Positions 27,690 through 37,416 are shown, counted from the stretch's first letter. The stretch is 64,000 bases of DNA from a candidate division TM6 bacterium GW2011_GWF2_37_49 (GCA_000989955.1 LBTE01000003.1:61133-125132); one strand, 5' to 3'. Numbers and translations are program-made. The notes: generated from the letters alone by a model not told the origin.

Positions 27690-27827
27690 TGTTTTTGCAG
27701 TTTTTTGAAAAATTGTTCGGTAGCTCAGATCAGATCGTGTGCCGCAGGGCGGCACTAAAAACTTGTTAATCTGTCCGCGGTCTCGATTCAATCAAATATT
27801 TCGCCAACCATAGCCGATGTATCATGC
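27690..27827 (+). repeat. Dispersed intergenic repeat, copy 6
   Basis: GTTTTTGCAGTTTTTTGAAAA, a dyad region AGATCGTGTGCCGCAGGGCGG, the core GCACTAAAAACTTGTTAAT, and the end TAGCCGATGTATCATGC. It lies in the divergent gap between the pseudopilin-like gene and the secreted ankyrin gene. Confidence 0.65.
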
Positions 27828-27846
27828 TTCCAATGGCGGCTTTTCG

Positions 27847-27903
27847 CCCCCCCCCTTTTTTTTTATTTTCTATTTGAATTTATCGTCAGGTATTTGCTAG
27901 ACT
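27847..27903 (+). promoter_or_regulatory. Putative promoter with a C9-T9 homopolymer tract for the ankyrin gene
   Basis: C9 (27847-27855) runs directly into T9 (27856-27864), an unusual double homopolymer in this sequence. Ten bases further is a candidate -35 TTGAAT (27874-27879). After an 18-bp spacer comes a -10 TAGACT (27898-27903) with an extended TGC before it. The T-rich tract could act as an UP element, and length changes in the tract could alter expression. Confidence 0.5.
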
Positions 27904-27971
27904 AAACTTAGAATCAACAGAGAATTAACTTTGCAAAACAAACGAGTGTATATTTATGAGGAGGATGTACC

Positions 27972-28766
27972 GTGAGTGTGATTAAAAAATTAATGTTGCT
28001 GGCGATGTTTGCTGGCTTAGCCGTAACAACCGGTTATGCGATGACGCAGTCTAAGGAATCTGAATTAACTGGCGCAGCATGGATGGGCGATACTGAACGT
28101 ATAAAATCACTTATTGAATCGGGAGCGAATCCAAATTATAGTGATAAGTCCGAGGATACACCTTTACAGAATGCAATATACAGCAACAAAGTTGAATGCA
28201 TTAAGTTACTTATTAAATTGGGAGCGAATCCAGATTTAATAGATAAATACGGCAATACTCCATTAATGAGTGCGATACAACGCGGCAATGTTGAGGTTGT
28301 TACGGCGCTACTTGACGCCGGAGCGAATCCAAGTCAGGTTGATCGTAGCGGCATGAGCCCTTTAGTGAAGGCAGCATATTTAGACAGCCATGAATGCATT
28401 CCACCACTTATTAAATTTGGAGCGAATCCAAATGGAATAGATGATGTCGGCATGCCTCCATTAATTGAAGCGGTAAAACACAACAATGTTGAATCTGTTA
28501 AGGCGCTACGTAAGGCCGGCGCTAATCCATGTGTGACTTTTGATAACGGCTTGACTCCCCTGCACTATGCATTCGCGGTCTTGAATCACAAGAATGGTAT
28601 TGCTATGATTAAATTATTAATCAGCCTTGGAGCAGATTATAAAGCGAAAAATTCAACCGGACACACTCCATTACAAGTTGCAAATAAAAGAAACTACACC
28701 AAACAAGAACTTATCGAAATTGCTAAGTTTATTAAGGAATATGAATACACATATAACACCTTATGA
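27972..28766 (+). CDS. Secreted ankyrin-repeat protein
   Basis: 264 residues: signal peptide (KKLMLLAMFAGLAVTTGYA) and about six ankyrin repeats of 33 residues with GANPN-type turns and TPL(M/Q)xA helices (from residue 32 to the end). It is intact, unlike the ankyrin gene at 7391. The GTG start is chosen because GAGGAGG lies 7 nt upstream and the ATG in between is out of frame with an immediate stop. Ankyrin repeats bind proteins; export suggests targets in the periplasm or in a host. It is followed by a strong terminator. Confidence 0.9.
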   Translation: MSVIKKLMLLAMFAGLAVTTGYAMTQSKESELTGAAWMGDTERIKSLIESGANPNYSDKSEDTPLQNAIYSNKVECIKLLIKLGANPDLIDKYGNTPLMSAIQRGNVEVVTALLDAGANPSQVDRSGMSPLVKAAYLDSHECIPPLIKFGANPNGIDDVGMPPLIEAVKHNNVESVKALRKAGANPCVTFDNGLTPLHYAFAVLNHKNGIAMIKLLISLGADYKAKNSTGHTPLQVANKRNYTKQELIEIAKFIKEYEYTYNTL

Positions 28767-28812
28767 GGCAATAGGCTGCTCACTTCAATAACATTAAGCC
28801 TAAAATTTTTAC

Positions 28813-28841
28813 CGGCCCGCGACATCGCGGGCCTTCTTTGT
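28813..28841 (+). terminator. Rho-independent terminator of the ankyrin gene
   Basis: GC-rich stem GGCCCGCG-acat-CGCGGGCC (28814-28833) followed by TTCTTTGT, about 50 bp after the stop codon. The most GC-rich hairpin in the window. The sequence behind it up to 28930 contains a GATTGATGTATACCTGTG stretch like the end of the dispersed repeat. Confidence 0.8.
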
Positions 28842-28930
28842 GCGCCAGTGCCGATGTATTGGCGTGTTTGTGATCTTGTGATTGATGTATACCTGTGTAG
28901 GTCGCATGATCGACCGGTGTATCGAACAAT

Positions 28931-31654
28931 TTATTTTACCGCAATCGATTGACCATAAACGGCTTTGACCGGAAGCCCAAGTGCATTTTCAAATAATGCG
29001 TAGTTTGGCTCGGATAACATTGAGGTAAAGGCATCTTTTTGGCCAACGCTGCTTACAACTTTAATGGCTTCTCTAACAAATTCAAGAGCTGTTTTATCTG
29101 GTCCCTTGCCGACTTTCATAGGTAGATAAGGTGCGTAAAGAGATCTAAACTTTTGCATGCCATCATGCAATGATATTGAAGCTTCAACAAGTTCATTTTT
29201 GGCATCATCATAAGCTTTTTTGTTGGCCGTTTTTTTATGATTAGCTCTCAAGGCTTTTACGGCTTTTGCAATGACATCTGAAGCATCAGACATTTTTTCA
29301 TTCGATTCTTTGGTGCACTTTTCAAATTCCTCGGAAGGGTTTATTGTAAATACACCGCTTGAATTGCGCAATTTTATTGAAGTTGCTTTGCTTGTTATAA
29401 GATTGTTATATGCGTCTGATACCATTTTTATACCACGCAAAAATACAGCAATCAATGCATCAGATGTTTCGCTTTTACCTAGCAAAAAGTCTTTTGGAAG
29501 CGTTGCTTCACGCAATGCTTGAAATTGTTGTAAATAAATATCTAGCGTCGATACAAGCAATTCATCTTGTACTTCTGATTTTGGCTCGCCAAGTCGAGGT
29601 TTGGCAATGTTCTGGGTGATTGTTTTTTTGCCTGACTTTATTTCATTTAATATAGCTAACGTCTTTTTTAATGAATCGATATCTTTTTTCTCAAAGCCTG
29701 CACTGATAACACTTTTAATTGTAGTTGTAACAAACGGAATAAGCGCTCCCATTCGTTTTTTCAATTCCACCGTCTGATCCGCTGCGGATTTTGGCAGCTT
29801 GTCGCCAAGGTCTGCAATAAGTCTTAAATTTGCGTGAACTATGAGTTTTTGATCACTGAACGAAAGACCATCAGTGATTAACGGTACGACTGTTTCGGTT
29901 GTTGCTTGTATTATTTCGTTGTAATTCAAGGCCGTGCTTCGAGTTGTTAAAATGGCTTCTTGTAACACAGATGAATTTTGTTGAGCTGATTGCACTGATT
30001 TTATATCATCGGCATACACCTTTGTGCTCAAATTATCAATATATTTTGAGATAGCCGAAGGCATGTTTGATTGCAGTTCTTGCATTGATGTGTTTGCGTA
30101 CTGCTTTGTTTGGGCAAGCCTTGCGCATAAAATCATTGTATGAGTGCGTATCTTCTGAATTTTATCGAAATCATTTTTGAGACTTGAATCATTCAACACG
30201 TCTTTGTTTAGGAGCGCTGCTTTGAGAAAAAACAAAAATGCTGCATTTGGATTGAGTATTAGGCTGCATGCGTCCTGATCTTCAGAATTAATTAAACTTG
30301 TTAATGTATCGATATTTATACCGCATCCGTCAATTTCCTCCGGAGTTATAGATACTTTGCAAATCAGTGGAGCTCCAGGATTGCCAGCCCCCTCTTCTTC
30401 AAAATTGAATTCAACGACAAATTCATGCTCTGTATTATCAATTGTTACAGGATCTAGTTTAATTTTAAAATTTTTATTGTAGTAATCTTCGCTTTCTGTG
30501 GCCTTAATAAATGCTTCGACTAAATTTTGGCCTATAAAATTAGCAACCATGGATATTTTTTGAGCACAATCACTATCAGCCGCTGGCTCTCCGTAAGCGC
30601 TTGGTGAATGTGGCGACTTACCATCTTCAAGATCATCACGAAGTCTATCTATTTCGCGTTCATAATCTTTATCGTCTTGTTGCTCAATTCCAAGCAAAGT
30701 AAGAAGACCTGAAATGACCGTTCCTCCGCTCAAAATCCCGCTTCCGACCAAAAATCCTCCAGTTACCTTTTTTTTCGTTGAATTAGCTTGCGCTTCTTCA
30801 TCACCATCAACATTTTTAGCTGTATGCTTCTTTTTAAAAGTAAGACCTTCGCCAAATTGTATGGCTTTATCTGTCAAAAACCTTGCAGTTGTTTCAATAT
30901 CGTGTGATTTAACAAGTTCTTTAACCGATAGTGGTGCGCGTTTTATATATTCGTCCAACTTTTTCTTTTTAGCTTCAATAGCTTTTTCACGCTTTTTCTT
31001 GTCTTCCTCTGATTCTACGATTGGAGTTTTTTTTAATTCATCAAGTTCAACTATTAATTCAATAAGTTTTTGTTTTGTAATTCCGTCGGTGGATTCGGCT
31101 TTTTTAATTGCAGGTACACCATCGAATAGTTTGTCGATATCAGCCGCGAACTTTGCATCAAGTTTTTCACTTACACGACTTACCGCCTTTGTTACGGCTG
31201 GTATTATACGATGCTTCAATGCGACACTGTCTGGATCTATTTGTCTAAGAGCATCTAACGCAGCCTTTTTTTGACCATCGGTTGTATCAGGGTTATCAGA
31301 GTTTATTATTTGTTGTAATTTTGCGGATTCATCGGCTTTTGCTTGGCGAGCTGAATCCGGATCTAATACCGCAAGATGCTTAATAGCCTCAAGCCTATCC
31401 GCAGTTGACGTCTTTGTATCAGCTATTTTTTTGTTATAATCCGCTATAGCTTTTTTTTTATCTCCGCTGTATGCTCTTTCAGCTTCTTCTGTCCGCTTTT
31501 TTTCAGCAGCTGCTCGTGACGCTTTGAGCAAATTGGCCGCATCAGACTGTTTTGCCGCATCTGATGATGCAGAGCGTACTGATCCATGAAAGCCAAACAA
31601 CATCGTCAGCAAAGCTGCCGATTTAAGTAATCTATTATTCATTATCTCTTTCAT
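28931..31654 (-). CDS. Large secreted helical protein of unknown function, co-transcribed with the coiled-coil array
   Basis: 907 residues, no family recognised. Signal peptide near the start (LLKSAALLTMLFGFHGSVRSA), a long Ala/Lys/Asp-rich helical region to about 290, a Gly-rich hydrophobic segment at about 295-320 (GGFLVGSGILSGGTVISGLL) that could cross or insert in a membrane, then a long mostly helical C-terminal half with few Cys. Its ATG is 1 bp after the stop of the 488-residue coiled-coil gene, with GGAAG spanning that stop, so it is in one operon. It lacks the DxRTPQQL signature of the array proteins but shares their composition, so a joint role at the cell surface is plausible. Confidence 0.75.
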   Translation of the reverse strand: MKEIMNNRLLKSAALLTMLFGFHGSVRSASSDAAKQSDAANLLKASRAAAEKKRTEEAERAYSGDKKKAIADYNKKIADTKTSTADRLEAIKHLAVLDPDSARQAKADESAKLQQIINSDNPDTTDGQKKAALDALRQIDPDSVALKHRIIPAVTKAVSRVSEKLDAKFAADIDKLFDGVPAIKKAESTDGITKQKLIELIVELDELKKTPIVESEEDKKKREKAIEAKKKKLDEYIKRAPLSVKELVKSHDIETTARFLTDKAIQFGEGLTFKKKHTAKNVDGDEEAQANSTKKKVTGGFLVGSGILSGGTVISGLLTLLGIEQQDDKDYEREIDRLRDDLEDGKSPHSPSAYGEPAADSDCAQKISMVANFIGQNLVEAFIKATESEDYYNKNFKIKLDPVTIDNTEHEFVVEFNFEEEGAGNPGAPLICKVSITPEEIDGCGINIDTLTSLINSEDQDACSLILNPNAAFLFFLKAALLNKDVLNDSSLKNDFDKIQKIRTHTMILCARLAQTKQYANTSMQELQSNMPSAISKYIDNLSTKVYADDIKSVQSAQQNSSVLQEAILTTRSTALNYNEIIQATTETVVPLITDGLSFSDQKLIVHANLRLIADLGDKLPKSAADQTVELKKRMGALIPFVTTTIKSVISAGFEKKDIDSLKKTLAILNEIKSGKKTITQNIAKPRLGEPKSEVQDELLVSTLDIYLQQFQALREATLPKDFLLGKSETSDALIAVFLRGIKMVSDAYNNLITSKATSIKLRNSSGVFTINPSEEFEKCTKESNEKMSDASDVIAKAVKALRANHKKTANKKAYDDAKNELVEASISLHDGMQKFRSLYAPYLPMKVGKGPDKTALEFVREAIKVVSSVGQKDAFTSMLSEPNYALFENALGLPVKAVYGQSIAVK

Positions 31655-31655
31655 T

Positions 31656-33122
31656 TCACTTCCTTGTTTTGCCTGCGATTACGTCTTTAATATCTTGTAT
31701 TTGCTTTTCATCTTCTTGTCGTGATTTTTGAAGTTCAGCAAGCTGTTTTTGATTGTCTTTTAAACGGTCTGTTTCGTCGTTAAATTTTCTAAAGTTAGCT
31801 GTAATTTGTTCTTTTTGTTGCTCAATATCAAGCCTTTCATCAAGTGACCTCCATGTCGTTTCGTTAATCTTATCAAGCAACTCTTGCGCGTAGGCATCTA
31901 CTCCTTTTAACGGCTGAGTCGCTTCAGTAGATTGTGGATCTTTACCCTCTTTTTGTTTTTGCAATTCATCGTGCTTAGCCTTAAAATCAGCTTCTATTTT
32001 TTTTATAGATTCTTCTCTTTTTTTAATCTCATCTACAAGTTTAACTGTCTCTAGATACGTTTCATAAATTTTTACCTCCAAAGGCCCAATCGCAGCCTCT
32101 GCAGATTTTTGTGCTGATTTTAATATTGCTTGAGTCTCTTTATTTTTTGGATCAGCTTTTACCGCGACTTGCAATGCGGCTACAGTCTCAACAAGCTGTT
32201 GTGGCGTTCTTTTATCAACATATACTGCTCGCTTTGCTGCTTCTTTGGCATTTTCTTGAGCTGTTTCTAATTTATTAATTTTGGTATAAACTTCTTTCCT
32301 AGCAGCTTCTAAATCGGATTTTTGTTGAGTCAATTTTTCAATCTCGGCGCCTGACTTGGATTTATCTTCCATTTTTTTATCAATTACCGCAATTTGTTTG
32401 GTAAGTTTACCAACTTTCGCCGTTTCATCTTTTATTGCTTTGCCTAGCTCTTTGATTTGCTTTTGTGTTTTTTTTATACCTTCTTGAACTTGATAGCGTA
32501 AAGATTGGTATTTAATGAGCTGATCAGGTGTTTTTAAGCCTTTCTTTGCCAATTCTTCAATAGCATCAATTCCTTGATCAACAAATAAACGGTTAGCGTT
32601 ACTTGATTTCGCCAAGGTATCTTGTTTATCAGCCTTTCTAGATTCAGCATCTTTTTTAAAATTTTGAAATCGCTGTTCGATAGCCTTAAATACAGAATTA
32701 AATGCCTTTGGCGCACCTTCTTGCTCTTTTTTGACCTGCGCATCCGCAAAATTAGTCGCATCAGGTTGTTGCTTTGGCTGTGGTTGGAATATTGGCTTGG
32801 GCATGAAGGGTTGATCAGGAGCTAGTTTATGCGGAGTCTGTGCCTGTAAAAATGGCTTGATTGTTGATGGAGAATCTGGCTGTTTTGGAGGAATATCTGT
32901 TGAAGATGGCAGCCTATGCCCACCTATAACAGGCACCTTTTTTGTTTGTGGGTCCGTTGGCACTTTGCCTTTGGACCAAGGTTGACCAGGTTTCTGATAT
33001 TCTTCTTGTTTCTTTTCCGCTTTATCAACTTTCCACTCACTGCCTTCCATTCCAAAAACGTTGTCCGATACGAGTATGACTAGGCTGATAAACAATATTT
33101 GTGATATTCCGTGACGCTTCAT
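31656..33122 (-). CDS. Secreted coiled-coil protein, array member 1
   Basis: 488 residues. N-terminal signal peptide nearly the same as in four neighbours (ISQILFISLVILVS). Next is a Pro/Gln-rich linker (about 25-125), then long coiled coils to the end. The family signature reads DKRTPQQLVETVAAL at about residue 302, followed by LKSAQKSA; the protein ends in DVIAGKTRK, where other members have IAGK near their ends. It is the most diverged of the five. Followed by the 907-residue gene in the same transcript. No known domain. Confidence 0.8.
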   Translation of the reverse strand: MKRHGISQILFISLVILVSDNVFGMEGSEWKVDKAEKKQEEYQKPGQPWSKGKVPTDPQTKKVPVIGGHRLPSSTDIPPKQPDSPSTIKPFLQAQTPHKLAPDQPFMPKPIFQPQPKQQPDATNFADAQVKKEQEGAPKAFNSVFKAIEQRFQNFKKDAESRKADKQDTLAKSSNANRLFVDQGIDAIEELAKKGLKTPDQLIKYQSLRYQVQEGIKKTQKQIKELGKAIKDETAKVGKLTKQIAVIDKKMEDKSKSGAEIEKLTQQKSDLEAARKEVYTKINKLETAQENAKEAAKRAVYVDKRTPQQLVETVAALQVAVKADPKNKETQAILKSAQKSAEAAIGPLEVKIYETYLETVKLVDEIKKREESIKKIEADFKAKHDELQKQKEGKDPQSTEATQPLKGVDAYAQELLDKINETTWRSLDERLDIEQQKEQITANFRKFNDETDRLKDNQKQLAELQKSRQEDEKQIQDIKDVIAGKTRK

Positions 33123-33227
33123 TATTTTTCCTTTCTCAATTTATAACTGCACTAGCACACGTATCACGAATATAGATAGTTGTTGAAGAAAATGAAATAA
33201 AATAATTATTTATTAATTTTTATATCG

Positions 33228-33380
33228 AGTTTTATTGATAATCGAAAAGCGTATCTGAAACCAACGTCCAGATCATGCCTGGAAGCCCGCATCTAAAAAA
33301 ATATTATTTTCTTGTTAGCGCCGATTGGTAGGCGCGTTTTGACGAATGGGGTTGATGTATACCCCTGTGGAAGATTGATT
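33228..33380 (+). repeat. Dispersed intergenic repeat, copy 7 (array type)
   Basis: GATAATCGAAAAGCGTATC, a dyad CCAGATCATGCCTGG, the core GCATCTAAAAAAATATTATT, a GC dyad (GCGCCGATTGGTAGGCGCG), and the end GGTTGATGTATACCCCTG. It lies upstream of array member 1 and next to the terminator of member 2. Nearly identical to copies 8 and 9, so these copies were duplicated with the genes. Confidence 0.8.
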
Positions 33381-33390
33381 TGGCTCGTAT

Positions 33391-33423
33391 AATCGAGAGG
33401 CGGTGATTAGCCGCCTCTCGATT
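33391..33423 (-). terminator. Terminator of array member 2
   Basis: 13-bp stem AATCGAGAGGCGG with CCGCCTCTCGATT around the loop TGATTAG, 12 bp after the stop codon on the minus strand. The AGAGGCGG core and the loop are the same in the terminators at 37632-37660 and 39626-39660. Confidence 0.8.
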
Positions 33424-33435
33424 ATTGTTATTGAT

Positions 33436-36027
33436 TTATTCAGATTCAAGAAGCTGTTTTTTTGTATTGACTGTCATCTGCATATCATACACATGCTGAT
33501 ATCCGCTGCTTTTTTCATCAATTATTGCCATGACTTTATCTATATTTTCCGCAAGTTTGGACATTGCCGATAGCCGCTCTTGTTTAGTTGGTAAAGCCTC
33601 AATTTTTTGTAGTGTACCATTAATATCTTTTACAAGGCCTTGTGCCGTTTTATAGCCTATCACTCTTGTACCTTTTTGGCTGGGTCCGGATTTTGGTTTG
33701 GTTAATTCTTGAAGCGGTTCCTCTTTTAGCCATGCACTCGTTGTATCAACTTCTGTTGTGGCGCTTTGTTTCCTGTCCTGCGCAGCTTTTGCATCTTCCT
33801 CTGTTGCTGGTCTTAATGCTGGCATATCGTCATCTTCTTTCGGCCGCTTGCCTGCAATCGCATTTTTGAGTGATTGTAACTCTTTTTCTGTAGACTGTTG
33901 TGATTGCGCAAGCTGATCAAGCGCCTTGTCTGCTGCATGTAATTCTTTTTGATTTTGTTCAAGCCAGGCTTGTGACGAATAGATTTTAGTATCAAGATCC
34001 TTACGTTTTATTGTTAATTCAGCTTTTACTTTTGTAGGTGTCTTTGGGTCTTTAATTTTTTCGTCATATTCGTTAAGCTTTTTTTGGTCAGTCATCTGTT
34101 GCAACGAAACTTCACTTATTCGTTTTATACTTTTTTGAACAGTATCTTCCTGCTTGGCGACATCTTTAGCATCTTCCTTGCGTTTCTGCTCTAATTCTTT
34201 GAGTTTTGCTTGTGCGTCTTTTGTGGCTGATTTTAATGTTGCTGGAGCCCCTGGAGATGTGTCGTCTCGCAATGCGAATACCGTAGCGGCAATCTGTTGC
34301 GGCGTTCTGGTATCTGCAGGTATTGGCGTTTTGGCGACCGCTTCGGCTGTTGCTTTGGCGCGAGCTAATGATTCGATTTTAGATTCGCAGCCTCGATATT
34401 TTACGGCTGTTTGCGATATATTCATCAAAATAGCGTTTTTTTGTGTACTTAATGCTTGTATTTCTGCATCCAATTTTGCGATTTTTGTTTGAGTGTCACC
34501 ATCAGTACTAGCGCTTTCTGGTTTACTTTCTAGCTCTTTTTTAATTTGCTCTAATTGTTTAATTTTCGTATTCAATTTCTGTTCATCTTTAACAAGTTTT
34601 TTACGTTTTGAATCCAAGGCTTTTTGCTCTGCATCAACTTCTTTTATGGCTGCGTCTAGCTCTTTGGCTTGACCTTGTGCTTTTTTTACATTTTCTTGAA
34701 CTTGGTCGCGTAAATATTGGCATGCAATGAGCTGATCGGTATTTTTTAAGCCTGTATCTTGCAATTGATCTATGGCCTTAATACTATCGTCAACAACTTG
34801 CTGGATAGCTTTACTTGATTCCACCAAGAGATTTTGTTGAGTCGCTTTTTTAGCTTCAAGCTCTTTTTTATTTACTTGAATTTGCTGTTCGAGAGCTTTT
34901 TTCATGTTGCCAGGAGCATCTTTTGCTTGCTTAACAAGCGCAACCACTTTTTGATCTAACAGTCTTATCTCGCTGGATATCTTATCATAAAAATTGCTTA
35001 AGTCGCCAAAAGCTTTATCTACAGCCTTAAATACAGCATTAAATGCTTTTTGTGCACCTCCTTGCGCTCTCTTGACGTGCGCATCCAGTGTTGCGGTAGC
35101 TTGATCTAGTTTTGTTTTTATTTTTGTAAGTTCAATATCTCTTCTTATATCTTCTGCAACTTTCTTAATTGATTCAAGATTTTTTTTGGCCTGTTCAAAT
35201 TCAGCCTTTCTGTCAACATTTTTGTGATCTTTGTGTAGCGCTGTCTTGGCGTTGCCTACATCATCTTGGTATGCAGAAATTAATTTTTTAGTGCTTGTCT
35301 CTCTTTCCTTCAAGCTTTCTGATAATTCTTGTTGTTTAGTTTCAAGTTGTTTTTGTTGCTTTTTAATCTCTTCGTCTGTCGCTTTTCTACCATCTGGCAA
35401 AAATTCGCCTAACCGCGTGGCATTTAATTCCATAATCTTCTTTTGAATATCGCTTATATCTTGATATATTTGATCGGAAGCCTCTTTGTGTGTCGCAATT
35501 TCGATTATACGTTCATTTTTTTTGTATGCAAATTCATCCGGATCCGCTGTTTCACGCCTTGAAGCGGTTTGGCCACCAGGCTTATGAGCCGCATCATCAG
35601 TTAAACCCATTCCTCCAACAAATTGACCATCTTGTTTTGGCGTTAAAGGCTGTAGTTTAAAATCAGTAAATCTAGACGTAGATGGCTTTGATGCAAAAGC
35701 TGTAGGAATATCTGTGGGTGAAAATGGCTTGGGCATGGAGGATTGTTCAGGAGCTGGTTTATGCGGAATCTGTGCGGGTGAAAGTGGCATGATTGTGGAT
35801 AAATCTTTTTTTGATTGGGTAGGAATATATGCGGGTGATGTTGGCTTAGGTGTGCCTGGAGTGTCGGGAAGCATCCTTTCTTTCTGTCCTTCTAATTTTT
35901 TTTGATATTCATCAGCTTTAGCAGCTTTGGCCGCATCTGCCCCATCTTCCGGTCCTCCAAAAACTTTGCCCGATACGAGTATGACTAGGCTGATAAACAA
36001 TATCTGTGATATTCCGTAACGTTTCAT
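33436..36027 (-). CDS. Secreted coiled-coil protein, array member 2 (longest)
   Basis: 863 residues. Shared signal peptide (ISQILFISLVILVSG), then the GGPEDGADAAK start of the mature part, identical to member 3. A Pro-rich linker with repeated STIMPLSPAQIPHKPAPEQ-like units leads into very long Lys/Glu/Gln/Ala coiled coils. Signature DTRTPQQIAATVFAL near residue 570, then LKSATKDAQ, then LKNAIAGKRPKE near 720. It has an extra C-terminal part of about 130 residues (ending KKQLLESE) not seen in the others. The gene upstream (member 3) ends only 35 bp away, and that gap is the shared leader alone. Confidence 0.8.
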   Translation of the reverse strand: MKRYGISQILFISLVILVSGKVFGGPEDGADAAKAAKADEYQKKLEGQKERMLPDTPGTPKPTSPAYIPTQSKKDLSTIMPLSPAQIPHKPAPEQSSMPKPFSPTDIPTAFASKPSTSRFTDFKLQPLTPKQDGQFVGGMGLTDDAAHKPGGQTASRRETADPDEFAYKKNERIIEIATHKEASDQIYQDISDIQKKIMELNATRLGEFLPDGRKATDEEIKKQQKQLETKQQELSESLKERETSTKKLISAYQDDVGNAKTALHKDHKNVDRKAEFEQAKKNLESIKKVAEDIRRDIELTKIKTKLDQATATLDAHVKRAQGGAQKAFNAVFKAVDKAFGDLSNFYDKISSEIRLLDQKVVALVKQAKDAPGNMKKALEQQIQVNKKELEAKKATQQNLLVESSKAIQQVVDDSIKAIDQLQDTGLKNTDQLIACQYLRDQVQENVKKAQGQAKELDAAIKEVDAEQKALDSKRKKLVKDEQKLNTKIKQLEQIKKELESKPESASTDGDTQTKIAKLDAEIQALSTQKNAILMNISQTAVKYRGCESKIESLARAKATAEAVAKTPIPADTRTPQQIAATVFALRDDTSPGAPATLKSATKDAQAKLKELEQKRKEDAKDVAKQEDTVQKSIKRISEVSLQQMTDQKKLNEYDEKIKDPKTPTKVKAELTIKRKDLDTKIYSSQAWLEQNQKELHAADKALDQLAQSQQSTEKELQSLKNAIAGKRPKEDDDMPALRPATEEDAKAAQDRKQSATTEVDTTSAWLKEEPLQELTKPKSGPSQKGTRVIGYKTAQGLVKDINGTLQKIEALPTKQERLSAMSKLAENIDKVMAIIDEKSSGYQHVYDMQMTVNTKKQLLESE

Positions 36028-36062
36028 TATTTTTCCTTTCTCAATTTATAACTGCACTAGAA

Positions 36063-37382
36063 CTATCGTTTTTGCGTCATCGACGTTTCAGTCTGAGTTG
36101 GCGACCTCACAGTGCCTGCAATCGCATCTTTGAGTGAATCTATGACGACTAATTCAGCTGTCATTGTTTTTGATTGAGCATCATACGCATCTTTGGCACG
36201 CTTTTGCTGTCCAGTACCCTTTTCTTGTTTTAACCACTGTTTTCGCAGCCCTCTTAACTTTTTAGCATCTTCCTTGCGTTTCTGCTCTAATTCCTTGACC
36301 CTTGCTTGTGCGTCTTTTTGTGCTGATTTTAACATTGCTGAAGCCGCTACAGACTTGTCGGCTCGCAATGCGGATACCGTATCGACAAGCTGTTGCGTCG
36401 TTCTGGTATCTGCAGGTATTTCAATTTTGGCGACCGCGGAGGCTGTTTTTTTAGCAAGATCTAATTCTGTTTTTTTCTCTCTGCATTCGTCAAGCTTTGC
36501 GACTATTGACGGCACCTCCGTAGCAATAGATGCTTTTTTTGCTTCTAACGCTTTTATTTTTTCATCCAATTTTGCGATTTTTGATTGAGTGTCACCATCG
36601 GGGCCTTCTTGTTTATTAGTTAGCTTTGTTTTAGATGCTTGTAATTTTTTAATTTCTTTATTCAATTTCAATGTATCCGTAGTAAGTTCGATTCTTTTTG
36701 ACAACAAGGCTTTTTGCTCTGCCTCAACTTCTTTTATTGCTTCGCCTAGATCTTTGACGTACGTTTGTGCCACTTTTTGTATTTTTTTAAGATTATCTCT
36801 CAAGCCTTGTAGGCGTTTGAGGTCTCCATCTCGTGCGCCTTTATTCGAGCCTTTATTTATTGCTTCTTGTTGTTCAGCCATCTCGTCTGTATTTTTTTTG
36901 ATAATTGGCTTTAGCTCATCTACCTCACGCTTCACCCAAAGGATATGGTGTTCTTTTTTATATTTTTCAATATCAGTTTGTTTTATTACCTTCTCAGCTG
37001 GTTGTTTGGGTGGTTGCGTTTTAGGCGTGAACCAGTTTTTAATTTTATCTACGAAGGTTGGTTTTTTAGCGGTCTCGGCTGCTGTTTTAGGAGGGTGATG
37101 AGGCGTCCAAAAATCCACTTCTGAGCTTATCTGTTCGTCTCTAGCTTTAGGAGGAACAATAGCGTCTGGGCTTTGTGGAGATTTTTGGCCAAATAGTTTT
37201 TGATACTCAGCATGCCGTTTTTCCGATTGTTGTTGCATTTTTTTCATTTTTTCTTGCTGTTCCTTTTTCGCTTTATCAACTTTGGCCGCATCTGCCCCAT
37301 CTTCCGGTCCTCCAAAAACTTTGCCCGATACGAGTATGACTAGGCTGATAAACAATATCAGCGATATTTCGTTACGCTTCAT
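36063..37382 (-). CDS. Secreted coiled-coil protein, array member 3
   Basis: 439 residues, the shortest. Shared signal peptide and the GGPEDGADAAK start. A Pro-rich part contains a module (TFVDKIKNWFTPKTQP, about residue 110) also found in members 4 and 5, then coiled coils. Signature DTRTTQQLVDTVSALRA near residue 322, then LKSAQKDAQARVKELEQKR and the end SLKDAIAGTV. No terminator follows, and member 2 starts after 35 bp, so members 3 and 2 may be read as one transcript. Confidence 0.8.
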   Translation of the reverse strand: MKRNEISLILFISLVILVSGKVFGGPEDGADAAKVDKAKKEQQEKMKKMQQQSEKRHAEYQKLFGQKSPQSPDAIVPPKARDEQISSEVDFWTPHHPPKTAAETAKKPTFVDKIKNWFTPKTQPPKQPAEKVIKQTDIEKYKKEHHILWVKREVDELKPIIKKNTDEMAEQQEAINKGSNKGARDGDLKRLQGLRDNLKKIQKVAQTYVKDLGEAIKEVEAEQKALLSKRIELTTDTLKLNKEIKKLQASKTKLTNKQEGPDGDTQSKIAKLDEKIKALEAKKASIATEVPSIVAKLDECREKKTELDLAKKTASAVAKIEIPADTRTTQQLVDTVSALRADKSVAASAMLKSAQKDAQARVKELEQKRKEDAKKLRGLRKQWLKQEKGTGQQKRAKDAYDAQSKTMTAELVVIDSLKDAIAGTVRSPTQTETSMTQKR

Positions 37383-37416
37383 TATTTTTCCTTTCTCAAT
37401 TTATAACTGCACTATC
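37383..37416 (-). promoter_or_regulatory. Conserved 34-bp leader shared by the coiled-coil array genes
   Basis: The 34 bp directly before the ATG are identical upstream of members 1 to 4 (33123-33156, 36028-36061, 37383-37416, 39377-39410); the first 24 bp are also kept upstream of member 5 (41596-41619). On the minus strand it reads from AGTGCAGTTATAAATTGAG into the ribosome-binding site AAAGGAAAAATA. For members 1, 3 and 4 the similarity continues upstream through an AT-rich stretch into the repeat copies, which probably contains the promoter. The identity implies recent duplication or selection on the leader. Confidence 0.6.

Noticed and set aside
30714..31274. Plus-strand frame of 186 codons antisense to the 907-residue gene
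   Set aside because: Ser/Phe-rich mirror of a Lys/Glu/Ala-rich coding strand, a usual artefact. The same applies to the plus-strand frames at 34154, 36193 and 36589.
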